Shown here: piece by piece, positions 9,944 to 16,866 of the stretch
Layout of the letters: each line of letters begins with the position of its first letter
Numbering within the stretch: the stretch's first letter is position 1
Assembly (NCBI RefSeq): GCF_019635465.1
Contig: NZ_JAHBZK010000002.1
Coordinates: forward strand, 186,001-250,000
DNA from: Hydrogenophaga sp.
GTDB taxonomy: Bacteria; Pseudomonadota; Gammaproteobacteria; Burkholderiales; Burkholderiaceae_C
Length of the DNA stretch: 64,000 nt
Direction of reading: 5' to 3'
Translations under genes and position numbers: made by a program
The notes under the pieces: model-generated
Seen by the model: only the letters and a program-made list of their open reading frames with translations
Databases searched by the model: none
What the model was told of the DNA's origin: nothing

Positions 9944-11146
9944 ATGTTTCTGCCGCTTCAAGGCGTTCGGGTGGTGGACCTCTCGCACGTGATCGCCGGG
10001 CCGCTGGCCTCGTTCTATCTGGCCCAGCTTGGTGCCGAGGTGATCAAGATCGAACCACCTTCGGGTGACGTGATGCGCAACGCCAAGCAAGAGGAGGGCG
10101 ACTTGCCGGACGGCTTCGTCGCGCTCAATGCGGGCAAGCAGTCGGCGGTGCACGACATCCGCACGCCTGAGGGCCTGGCGGCTGTTCGAGAACTGGCGCG
10201 AGGTGCAGACGTCTTCATCGAAAACCTGCGGCCCGGGACAGTGGCGCGCTACGGCCTGGGCGAAGCGTCCTTGCGGGAGATCAACCCTTCACTCGTGTAT
10301 TGCTCGATATCCGGCTATGGACAGCAAGGGGAGTGGTCACAGCGCGGCGCGTACGACCACGTCATTCAGGCGCTGACCGGCATGATGATGATGTCGGGCG
10401 ATGACCCGGATGGCCCGCCGGTGAAGGTGGGTTTCCCTGTCATCGATGTGGCCGCCGGCGTGCTTGCGTCGATGGCCATCATGGGGGCGTTGACGCAGCG
10501 CGCGCGTGACGGCTGCGGCCAGACCATCGATGCCTCCATGGTGCAGGCCTCGCTCATGCTGATGTACCCCAACGTCAGTGCGTTTCTCAGCAGCGGTGTC
10601 GAGCCCAGGCGGGTGGGCAACCGTGGCTACACAGGCAGCCCCACGGCCGATACCTATCGGTGCTGCGACGGCTGGCTGGCCACGGCGGCCAACACGCCAG
10701 CGCAGTTTCGTCGGCTGGCGGCGGTGCTGGACCTGAGTGACTTGTGCGAAGACGAGCGCGCCCTGGATCTGGTGGCCTTTCGGGCCGACGCGGGGTTTGT
10801 GGTGGCGAGGGATCTGCCGTACTTGCGCGAGCGATTTAACGCCGCCTTCGCCAGCCGCAGCGCGGCCGACATGGAGGAGCGTCTGAACGCTGAGGGTGTG
10901 CCGGCGGCGCGCGTGCGCTCGCTCGGTGAGTTCGTGCGCGAGGTGCGCGACGGCGACAAGGTGACGATGCCGGCCTGGCAGTTTGCCCAGGGAGAGCGGC
11001 GGGTACACACCGCTGGCCTGGGCTTTCACCTGGCGGCGTCATCGATGCAGATCAGCAGACCGGGTGCGCCCGCGTTGGGTGCCGGCGCTGCGCGGACGAA
11101 GCCGGAACCGTCCACGTCTGTCGAGTCGGTGTCCGCCTGCGACTGA
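9944..11146 (+). CDS. CaiB/BaiF family (class III) CoA transferase
   Basis: A 400-residue protein with the family N-terminus (LPLQGVRVVDLSHVIAGPLAS), the LNAGKQS segment and FIENLRPGTVARYGLG. These enzymes transfer CoA between carboxylates through an enzyme-bound anhydride on an Asp; the likely Asp lies in the segment GQTIDASM. Paired with a Bug binding protein and a LysR regulator, it probably activates an imported carboxylic acid for degradation. Length is normal for the family. The last 25 residues are low-complexity and probably unstructured. Confidence 0.9.
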   Translation: MFLPLQGVRVVDLSHVIAGPLASFYLAQLGAEVIKIEPPSGDVMRNAKQEEGDLPDGFVALNAGKQSAVHDIRTPEGLAAVRELARGADVFIENLRPGTVARYGLGEASLREINPSLVYCSISGYGQQGEWSQRGAYDHVIQALTGMMMMSGDDPDGPPVKVGFPVIDVAAGVLASMAIMGALTQRARDGCGQTIDASMVQASLMLMYPNVSAFLSSGVEPRRVGNRGYTGSPTADTYRCCDGWLATAANTPAQFRRLAAVLDLSDLCEDERALDLVAFRADAGFVVARDLPYLRERFNAAFASRSAADMEERLNAEGVPAARVRSLGEFVREVRDGDKVTMPAWQFAQGERRVHTAGLGFHLAASSMQISRPGAPALGAGAARTKPEPSTSVESVSACD

Positions 11147-11158
11147 AGAAGTGAGTGT

Positions 11159-12175
11159 TCAGCCCGTCACCGCCTCGCGCTGAAACAGAAAGCTGTCCGA
11201 GTAGAAGAACGCCGGGTCGGCGCCGCGTGCGGCGAGCGTGGCCTTGGCGTCGGCAATCATGGCCGGCGAGCCACACAGGTAGAACGCGCACTCACCCAGC
11301 TGGTCGCCCAGGTCTTCGAGCACCGCCTGCTGCACATGCCCTCGGCGGCCCGGCCACTCGGCGCCCGCGCGTGAGAGCACCGGCACGTAGTTGAACTCGT
11401 ACAGGCCGTCGCCCCAGGTCCGGATGGCCTCGTCGAGGTACAGGTCGGCCTCGGTGCGCGCGCCCCAGTACAGGTGGATCGGAGGGCAGTCTTCGTCGCC
11501 CTTGAGCGACTCCAGCATGGCCTTGAGCGGCGCCAGGCCGGTGCCGGTGGCCAGCATGACGATGGGGCGGTAGTCCTGCGGGCGCAGGCAGAAGCTGCCC
11601 AGTGGCAGTTCCACCTCCAGCGCGTCGCCGGGCTGCAGGGTGCCCAGCTCGGCGTCGGTGAAGCGGCCGCCGGGGATGCGCCGGATGTGGAAGTCCACAC
11701 GCGTGCCGTCGGGGCGCGAGGCCATCGAGAAGCTGCGGTGGCCGCCGTCGGGCAGGTGCACGTTCATGTACTGACCGGGTCGGAAGCGGAAGTCCGCATC
11801 CACCGGCAGTTCCAGGCACAGGCGCGTGACGTCGCCGCACAAGGCGTGGACCTGTTCCACGCGCGCCAGCATGCGTTGGGCAGGCGCGCCGAGGTCGGGC
11901 ACATCGGCGCTCACCACCAGGTCGCCGCAGGCGCGGGCCTGGCACAGCAGGGCCTGGCCCGCGGCGGCCTCTTCTTCGCTCAGGCCCATCGGCAGTTCGT
12001 CGTCTTCGTAGCGCACGGCGCCTTCGACGATGCGAACGCGGCAGGTGCCGCAGCCGCCGGAGCGGCAGTCGTAGGCAAAGGGCACGTCGCTGCGGCGCGC
12101 CGCGCTCAGCACGGCCTCATCGCCGTCGGCGTCGAAGCTGTGCCCCGTTTCCAGCCAGGTGATGCGGTGGGCCAT
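11159..12175 (-). CDS. Ferredoxin-NAD(P)H reductase with N-terminal [2Fe-2S] domain
   Basis: A 338-residue fusion of a plant-type ferredoxin (about 1-90, cluster ligands Cys37, Cys42, Cys45, Cys78) and an FNR module. The FAD motif RSFS is at 147-150, the NAD-binding GTGLAP starts at 211, and CGSP lies near the C-terminus. This is the architecture of oxygenase reductases such as BenC, XylZ and phenol hydroxylase reductase. It is the last gene of the minus-strand operon HDO-ALDH-GlcG-like-reductase. I infer that it passes electrons from NAD(P)H through the two nearby ferredoxins to the diiron enzyme. Confidence 0.93.
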   Translation of the reverse strand: MAHRITWLETGHSFDADGDEAVLSAARRSDVPFAYDCRSGGCGTCRVRIVEGAVRYEDDELPMGLSEEEAAAGQALLCQARACGDLVVSADVPDLGAPAQRMLARVEQVHALCGDVTRLCLELPVDADFRFRPGQYMNVHLPDGGHRSFSMASRPDGTRVDFHIRRIPGGRFTDAELGTLQPGDALEVELPLGSFCLRPQDYRPIVMLATGTGLAPLKAMLESLKGDEDCPPIHLYWGARTEADLYLDEAIRTWGDGLYEFNYVPVLSRAGAEWPGRRGHVQQAVLEDLGDQLGECAFYLCGSPAMIADAKATLAARGADPAFFYSDSFLFQREAVTG

Positions 12176-12186
12176 GGCTGTTGCGC

Positions 12187-12666
12187 TCAGTACTTGAGGT
12201 CGGCCTTGACCTGCACGTCCAGGCCTTGTTCGGCCAGCAGATCCTTGAGTGCTTGCAGGGCAGCGAGGCCGCAGGCGGTGTCCTGTTCGCCATTGCCGCC
12301 GCTCAGGCCCACGCCCCCCACCACCTCACCGTTCACAACGATGGGGAAGCCACCCACGAAGACCGCGAACTTGCCCTCAAAGCTCCACTGGATGCCGAAG
12401 GCTTCGTTGCCGGGCAGGGCGGGCCCGTTGGGCGGGGTGTTGAACAGATGCGTGGAGCGCTTGTGGCCGGCGGCGGTGAAGGCCTTGTTCCAGGCGATCT
12501 GCGGGCCGGTCACGCGGGCGCCGTCCATGCGCTCCATCACCACGGGAAAGCCGCCTTCGTCGGTGATGCACACGGTTTCGGGCACGCCCAGGGCCTGGGC
12601 TTTGTCGAGGGCGGCGGCGGCCATGCGGCGCGCTTCGGGCAGTTGCAGCTTGAGTGCGGATTTCAT
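12187..12666 (-). CDS. GlcG/HbpS-like (DUF336) protein
   Basis: A 159-residue protein of the GlcG/HbpS fold. It carries the typical N-terminal helix (LPEARRMAAAALDKAQALG), TDEGGFPVVMERMDGA and the glycine-rich C-terminus GGFPIVVNGEVVGGVGLSGG. Members bind heme or cobalamin, or occur as small accessory proteins in catabolic operons; no single function is established. The ATG at 12666 is used; a GTG at 12687 overlaps the upstream aldehyde dehydrogenase stop as GTGA and is a serious alternative. It lies between the dehydrogenase and the reductase, so it may bind a cofactor or product of the HDO pathway. Confidence 0.85.
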   Translation of the reverse strand: MKSALKLQLPEARRMAAAALDKAQALGVPETVCITDEGGFPVVMERMDGARVTGPQIAWNKAFTAAGHKRSTHLFNTPPNGPALPGNEAFGIQWSFEGKFAVFVGGFPIVVNGEVVGGVGLSGGNGEQDTACGLAALQALKDLLAEQGLDVQVKADLKY

Positions 12667-12683
12667 GTGCTTGATCTCTGGGT

Positions 12684-14183
12684 TCACAGGCCGCGGTAGA
12701 CGACCTTGGTCTGGGTGAAGAATTCGAGGCCGACGCGGCCGGACTCGCGGAAGGTCGAGGTGCTCGAGTTCTTCATGCCACCGAAAGGCGCGTTGACGAG
12801 GTTGCCGGTGGTGGTGCGGTTGATCTTGACCGTGCCCGACTGGATGTCGCTGGCGAAGTCGTGCATGTAGCGCGCGTTGCGCGTGGCGATGGCGGCCGAC
12901 AGACCGTACTCGCTGTCGTTGGCCTTGGCCATGGCCTCTGCAAACGAATCGGCTTCGATCACGGCGATCACCGGGCCGAAGATCTCTTCGCGGGCGATGC
13001 GCATGTCCTGCGTCACGTTGTCGAACACGGCGGGCGTCACGTAGTAGCCCTTGTCGTAGGGCGCGCCGCTGAGGCGCTCACCGCCGCACAGCAGACGCGC
13101 TTCCTGGCGGCCGATGTCGAGGTAATTGAGCACGGTTTCGAGCTGCTTGGCGGTGGCCAGCGGGCCCAGGTCCATGCCGGGCTGGCTGCCCGGGCCGATC
13201 TTGAGCGTGGCGATGCGATCGACCAGCTTGCGGGTGAAGGCTTCCTTCACCGCCTTCATCACGATGACGCGACTGGTGCCGGTGCAGGCCTGGCCCGTGA
13301 GCGAGAAGCCGCCCTTGATGGCCAGCTCCACCGCCTGGTCCAGGTCGGCGTCTTCCATCACGATCAGCGGGTTCTTGCCACCCAGTTCCATCTGCAGCCG
13401 CGTGGTCAGGTGCACGGTGCGGTGGATGTGCATGCCGGCCTGCGTCGAGCCGGTGAACGAGATGGCGCGGATCGACTTCGAGGTGGTGATGATCGGGCCG
13501 ACATCGCCGGCACGGCCGGTGATGTAGTTGATGACGCCCTTGGGAACACCCGCCTCCACCAGCGCCTCGACCAGGCGCAGGCCGCTCAGCGGCGCGTCCG
13601 ACGAGGGTTTGAAGACGATGGTGTTGCCGGTGATGAGCGCGGGGGCGATCTTGCGCGCCGGGATGGACGCCGGGAAGTTCCACGGCGAGATGACCGAGAC
13701 CACGCCCAGCGGCTCGCGCTGGCTGTAGACCAGCATGTTGCCGTCGTCCTGGGGATAGGTTTCGCCGCCGAAGGTCTGGCCTTCGATCGCGTAGAAGCGG
13801 AAGGTCTGCGCCGCGCGCAGGAACTCGTCCTTGCCGAGCGCGACCGACTTGCCTTCCTCACGGCTGAGCTCTTCGCCAAAGCGCTGGGCATTGGCTTCGA
13901 GGTAGTCGGCCGCCTTGTTGAGCAGGCGCGCGCGCTGGCTCACCGTGGTCTTGCGCCAGGTGTCGAAGGCGACGGTGGCGGCGTTGACCGCGTCTTCCGC
14001 GTCGAGCGCGGTCGAGGCCTGAAAGCGCCCGACGAGCTCGTCGGTGTTGGCCGGGTTGATGTTGTCGAAGGTGCGTGCGCTGCGGCACTTCACCCACTGA
14101 CCATCGATGAAGTTCAGGAACTCCGCGACCGCGGGGGCCTGGACGGTGGTTTCGGGCAGCAAGGCTTCGGCGGTGGTGCTCAT
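12684..14183 (-). CDS. Aldehyde dehydrogenase family protein
   Basis: A 499-residue NAD(P)-dependent aldehyde dehydrogenase. Visible motifs are SPWNFPASIPARKIAPAL, the cofactor motif FTGSTQAG, the general base Glu266 in MELGGKNP and nucleophile Cys300 in GQACTGTSR. Overall it resembles the 2,5-dioxovalerate/vanillin-type clade. The ATG at 14183 gives normal family length. It is second in the minus-strand operon after the HDO candidate, from which a 14-bp hairpin separates it. It probably oxidises an aldehyde released by the oxygenase. The specific aldehyde cannot be told from sequence. Confidence 0.93.
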   Translation of the reverse strand: MSTTAEALLPETTVQAPAVAEFLNFIDGQWVKCRSARTFDNINPANTDELVGRFQASTALDAEDAVNAATVAFDTWRKTTVSQRARLLNKAADYLEANAQRFGEELSREEGKSVALGKDEFLRAAQTFRFYAIEGQTFGGETYPQDDGNMLVYSQREPLGVVSVISPWNFPASIPARKIAPALITGNTIVFKPSSDAPLSGLRLVEALVEAGVPKGVINYITGRAGDVGPIITTSKSIRAISFTGSTQAGMHIHRTVHLTTRLQMELGGKNPLIVMEDADLDQAVELAIKGGFSLTGQACTGTSRVIVMKAVKEAFTRKLVDRIATLKIGPGSQPGMDLGPLATAKQLETVLNYLDIGRQEARLLCGGERLSGAPYDKGYYVTPAVFDNVTQDMRIAREEIFGPVIAVIEADSFAEAMAKANDSEYGLSAAIATRNARYMHDFASDIQSGTVKINRTTTGNLVNAPFGGMKNSSTSTFRESGRVGLEFFTQTKVVYRGL

Positions 14184-14218
14184 GGTGCGAGGGTCCGTGG
14201 GGGAAGAGGGCGCAATCG

Positions 14219-14252
14219 AAGCGGCGGGCCGCAGGGGCGCGGCCCGCCGCTT
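14219..14252 (-). other. Perfect 14-bp intercistronic hairpin
   Basis: Between the HDO stop (14258) and the aldehyde dehydrogenase start (14183) there is a perfect inverted repeat with 14-bp arms (14219-14232 and 14239-14252) and a 6-nt loop. On the transcribed strand it is not followed by a T-run, so it is not a standard terminator. It more probably stabilises the upstream HDO message or sets a ratio between the two proteins. Confidence 0.7.
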
Positions 14253-14257
14253 TGGCT

Positions 14258-14986
14258 TCAGGCCGCGGCCAGTGCCGGCTGTTGGAGGCCCGGGGCGACG
14301 TAGTCGTTGTAAAGAGCGGTCGTGTACAGCAGTCGCATTTCGGCGCCGATCTCGCAGATGCGCAGGCAGCGCTTTTGCAGCTCGGGCGTGTTGGCGTGCT
14401 CCAGCACGATCTGGTAGCCGCGCTCGCCGTGGATCTCGTCCGAGACGATGTGCAGGTCGAAGAACTCGACCTCTTCGTCGGTGAAGCCGTACTTCTCGCG
14501 CAGCGTGGGGGTCTGCTTGCGGTAGATCGACGGCACTTGCGACTCCAGGCCCACCACCAGGCCGGCCACAGCCACCACCGGGTCTTCGCGCATGGCCACG
14601 GCATAGCACCAGCTTTGCAGCGCGCGCGTGGTGGCGTTCATGTTGTCGGGGTCGACCACGCGGTCACGGGTCGTACCGCAGGCTTCGGCAAAGCGGATCA
14701 GCAGATCGGTGTGGCGGTCACCGCCGATTTCCTCTTCGTACATGTTGGCCAGCAGGAAGTCCTTGGCCTCGGTCATGTGGTCGGGCGTGCGGGCGTACAG
14801 ATAGCCCAGGTAGTCGGCGAAGGGGCCAACGTAGTGGTAGTGGTTCTCGGCCCAGCGCGCGAGGTGCTCGCGCGACAGGGTGCCGCCCGCCCAGGCAAGG
14901 CTGAAGGGGGACTGGTTGGCGCTCTTGCCTTTGATGGCGTTTTCGAGAGCGGTGCGGAAGGCGTCGCGGCTGAGCAGTTCGGACAT
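14258..14986 (-). CDS. Heme-oxygenase-like diiron oxidase (HDO) candidate, TenA/PqqC/CADD fold
   Basis: A 242-residue, all-helical protein of the TenA/PqqC/CADD fold. Unlike PqqC, it keeps a full set of diiron ligands in HDO order and spacing: Glu85 (NMYEEE), His92, Glu148 (GLES), His179, Asp183 and His186 (DLHIVSDEIH). From memory, this matches CADD (E81, H88, E142, H174, D178, H181). HDO enzymes such as UndA, BesC, SznF and CADD use O2 for oxidative C-C cleavage or N-oxygenation. The ATG at 14986 has TGGAG upstream. It leads a minus-strand operon with ALDH, GlcG-like and ferredoxin-reductase genes, divergent from two ferredoxins. The substrate is unknown. Confidence 0.82.
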   Translation of the reverse strand: MSELLSRDAFRTALENAIKGKSANQSPFSLAWAGGTLSREHLARWAENHYHYVGPFADYLGYLYARTPDHMTEAKDFLLANMYEEEIGGDRHTDLLIRFAEACGTTRDRVVDPDNMNATTRALQSWCYAVAMREDPVVAVAGLVVGLESQVPSIYRKQTPTLREKYGFTDEEVEFFDLHIVSDEIHGERGYQIVLEHANTPELQKRCLRICEIGAEMRLLYTTALYNDYVAPGLQQPALAAA

Positions 14987-15052
14987 GGTGGGCTCCAGGT
15001 GGGGTGAGGGGTGAGACACCGGGGGCGGGGCGGGCTGCCGCCGTCCATTGGC

Positions 15053-15065
15053 GTATACAGTATAC
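15053..15065. promoter_or_regulatory. GntR-type operator O1 (GTATACAGTATAC)
   Basis: A 13-bp site with core ATAC-N-GTAT, 67 bp upstream of the HDO start on the minus strand. It matches operator O2 except at the central base. Regulator assignment to the GntR/FCD protein at 17815-18465 is inferred. Confidence 0.7.
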
Positions 15066-15129
15066 ATAGGTGAACCAATTCAGCCAGATTCCTGTCCCCG
15101 GCAGCGGGAATTGGCTCACCGTGCCGAAA

Positions 15130-15142
15130 GTATACTGTATAC
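15130..15142. promoter_or_regulatory. GntR-type operator O2 (GTATACTGTATAC)
   Basis: A 13-bp site with core ATAC-N-GTAT, 35 bp upstream of the first ferredoxin start. It overlaps the most likely -10 element, so binding would block RNA polymerase. Confidence 0.7.
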
Positions 15143-15177
15143 TTTCGAAAATCTTCAAGCCCTTTTGCTGTACCGCC

Positions 15178-15468
15178 ATGCCCACCGTCACCTTCCACAA
15201 GCACGGCCAGACCTACCAGGAGGAGGTGCAGCCACGCGCCAACCTGGTGGTGCGGGCCGGCATCAAGGCGTTTCCCTATCCGCACCTCAAGTACGAGTGC
15301 GGCATGGGCAAGTGCGCCAAATGCGCCACCCGGGTGATTTCGGGTGCCGAACACCTGCCGCCCCCCAACTGGAAAGAGAAGAAGCAACTCGGCGATCGCC
15401 TGGAGCAGGGCTGGCGCCTGACCTGCCAGCTCTGGCTGGAGCACGACATCGAGCTGGAGCAGGAATAA
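15178..15468 (+). CDS. [2Fe-2S] plant-type ferredoxin, first copy
   Basis: A 96-residue ferredoxin with the cluster motif Cys41-x4-Cys46-x2-Cys49 and a fourth ligand at Cys83. The ATG at 15178 gives a compact domain; the frame is open upstream but runs through the operators. It is the first gene of the plus-strand operon facing the HDO gene. It probably carries electrons from the ferredoxin reductase encoded at 11159 to the diiron enzyme. The segment after the cluster (PPPNWKEKKQLGD) is unusual and may form a partner-specific surface. Confidence 0.92.
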   Translation: MPTVTFHKHGQTYQEEVQPRANLVVRAGIKAFPYPHLKYECGMGKCAKCATRVISGAEHLPPPNWKEKKQLGDRLEQGWRLTCQLWLEHDIELEQE

Positions 15469-15482
15469 GGAGTGCCACCGCC

Positions 15483-15806
15483 ATGACCACCTTTGTGATC
15501 CTCACGTCCAAGCCCGGCCAGTTCCACAGCGAGCCGGGCGAAGGCATGCGCCCGGTCGAAGCCTGGGACTACGTCTGCGAAGGCCGGGTGCGCGCGCGCT
15601 TCCTGGTGGCCGAGCTGCAGGCGCCCGGACGCGTGCGCGTCATCGACGACACCGAACCGGTGACCGTCAACCAGGTGCCCACCAAATTCCTCGAGTCCTT
15701 TAAAGACATCGATGGCGCTCGCCGCGAACTGCATCACCTCTGCGCGTTCGGCACCGTCAAGGCCGAACTGCGCGCCCGCCACCCTGCCGAATTCAACGCC
15801 CCATGA
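15483..15806 (+). CDS. Conserved small protein of unknown function between two ferredoxins
   Basis: A 107-residue soluble protein with no signal peptide, no membrane segment and no cysteine pair suggesting an Fe-S cluster; I recognise no named domain. The ATG at 15483 follows AAGGAG about ten bases upstream. The sequence is mixed alpha/beta in appearance, with strands such as FVILTSK and RARFLVAELQ. It lies 14 bp after the first ferredoxin, and its stop overlaps the second ferredoxin start by 4 nt. This strict sandwiching suggests a structural or electron-transfer accessory of the HDO system. Confidence 0.85.
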   Translation: MTTFVILTSKPGQFHSEPGEGMRPVEAWDYVCEGRVRARFLVAELQAPGRVRVIDDTEPVTVNQVPTKFLESFKDIDGARRELHHLCAFGTVKAELRARHPAEFNAP

Positions 15807-16081
15807 TCCAGGTCACCTTCATCACCAACGACAACAAGCAGGTCGAAGCGCCTGAGAACAGCAACCTGCTGCGCGTGTCGCTGCGAGAAAAGGGCGGCAT
15901 CCCGTTCAAATGCGGCGGCGGTCTGTGTGGCACCTGCAAGTGCCGCATCGAACAGGGCCTGGAGCACACCGACGAGGTCAAGGCCAAGGAGCGCAAACAC
16001 CTGAGCGACGCCGATCTGCAAGCTGGCTACCGCATGGCGTGCCAGACCTTCCTGCGCGGTGACATCGCTGTGTCGTGGTGA
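15803..16081 (+). CDS. [2Fe-2S] plant-type ferredoxin, second copy
   Basis: A 92-residue ferredoxin with ligands Cys37, Cys42, Cys45 and Cys80, plus an extra Cys47 next to the cluster motif (CGGGLCGTCKC). It overlaps the preceding gene by ATGA. It differs clearly from the first ferredoxin, so the two are not recent duplicates and may serve different steps or redox potentials. Having two ferredoxins and a ferredoxin-reductase fusion around one diiron enzyme is more electron-transfer capacity than a simple oxygenase needs. Confidence 0.92.
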   Translation: MIQVTFITNDNKQVEAPENSNLLRVSLREKGGIPFKCGGGLCGTCKCRIEQGLEHTDEVKAKERKHLSDADLQAGYRMACQTFLRGDIAVSW

Positions 16082-16086
16082 GCGGC

Positions 16087-16842
16087 ATGGAAAGCTCGCT
16101 GCTGGCCACCTTTCATGAGATGAGCTGGCTGCGCTTCGTCGCCAGCGGCGTGCTGGTGATGATCGGCGCCTGCCTGCAAGGGGTCAGCGGCCTGGGCTTT
16201 GCCATGTTCTGCGCGCCACTCACGGCGCTGTGGTTCCCGGAGCTGGTGCCCGGCCCCCTGCTGGTGTTGAGCTGCCCGCTCGCGCTCATGGGTGGGGCGC
16301 GCGACTTCGCCGCCATCGAATGGCGCATGGCGGGGGCCGCGGTCGTCGGGCGCATCGTGGGTACCGGTGTGGCGGCGGCCTGCCTGCTGTTGTTGTCGAC
16401 CCAGACCCTGTCCCTGATGTTTGCCTTGCTGATCCTCACCGGCGTCAGCCTGAGCCTGACCGGCTGGCGGGTGCAGCTGAGTGCCCGCAACACCGCGGTG
16501 GCCGGGGTGGCGTCCGGGATGATGGGCACCATCACCTCGGCCGGCGCGCCGCCGTTTGCCATCGCCATGCAGCACATGCCGCCCGACAAAGTGCGCGGCA
16601 CCATCGGTGCCATCTTCTTCATCGGGTCGGCCGTCTCGATCACCGTGCTCACGGTGGTGGGCCGCATGGGCACGCACGAGTACCTGCTCAGCCTGCTGCT
16701 CATGCCCTGGATGGTGGCCGGCTTCCTGTTGTCCAACCCGCTCAAACGCCACGTCCCGGCGCGTACCGTGCGTTCGCTGTTGCTGGCGCTGGCCGCCATC
16801 GGCGCCTTGCTGGTCCTGGCCCGCACGGTGTGGACCGCCTGA
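16087..16842 (+). CDS. TauE/SafE (TSUP) family permease, first copy
   Basis: A 251-residue inner-membrane protein with about eight hydrophobic segments and the TSUP features GVSGLGFAMFCAPL near residue 30 and SAGAPPFA in the second repeat. TSUP proteins move sulfite, sulfoacetate, sulfolactate, thiosulfate or other small anions. The ATG at 16087 lies 5 bp after the ferredoxin stop; a GTG at 16078 overlapping that stop is the alternative. In the HDO operon it is probably an exporter or importer of an anionic pathway compound, possibly sulfite. Confidence 0.88.
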   Translation: MESSLLATFHEMSWLRFVASGVLVMIGACLQGVSGLGFAMFCAPLTALWFPELVPGPLLVLSCPLALMGGARDFAAIEWRMAGAAVVGRIVGTGVAAACLLLLSTQTLSLMFALLILTGVSLSLTGWRVQLSARNTAVAGVASGMMGTITSAGAPPFAIAMQHMPPDKVRGTIGAIFFIGSAVSITVLTVVGRMGTHEYLLSLLLMPWMVAGFLLSNPLKRHVPARTVRSLLLALAAIGALLVLARTVWTA

Positions 16843-16866
16843 GCGCTCCTTCCAACGGAACAATCC

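Larger units (their letters stand above)
14987..15177. promoter_or_regulatory. Divergent HDO/ferredoxin promoter with mirror symmetry
   Basis: This 191-bp region is roughly mirror-symmetric. From the outside in, it holds 13-bp operators at 15053-15065 and 15130-15142, then an inverted repeat GGTGAACCAATTC (15069-15081) with GAATTGGCTCACC (15108-15120). The arms contain TTGGTT and TTGGCT in -35-like positions pointing outward, and the operators contain TATACT or TATACA in -10-like positions. Exact promoter spacing is ambiguous (14 or 21 bp), so the boxes are tentative. Confidence 0.55.

Noticed and set aside
14258-14986. PqqC (pyrroloquinoline quinone synthase) or TenA thiaminase
   Set aside because: No pqq or thiamine genes are nearby, and the six metal ligands absent from those enzymes are all present.
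15111-15126. Sigma-54 promoter before the first ferredoxin (TTGGCTCACCGTGCC)
   Set aside because: The GG to GC distance is 10 instead of 12, so the -24/-12 spacing is wrong.
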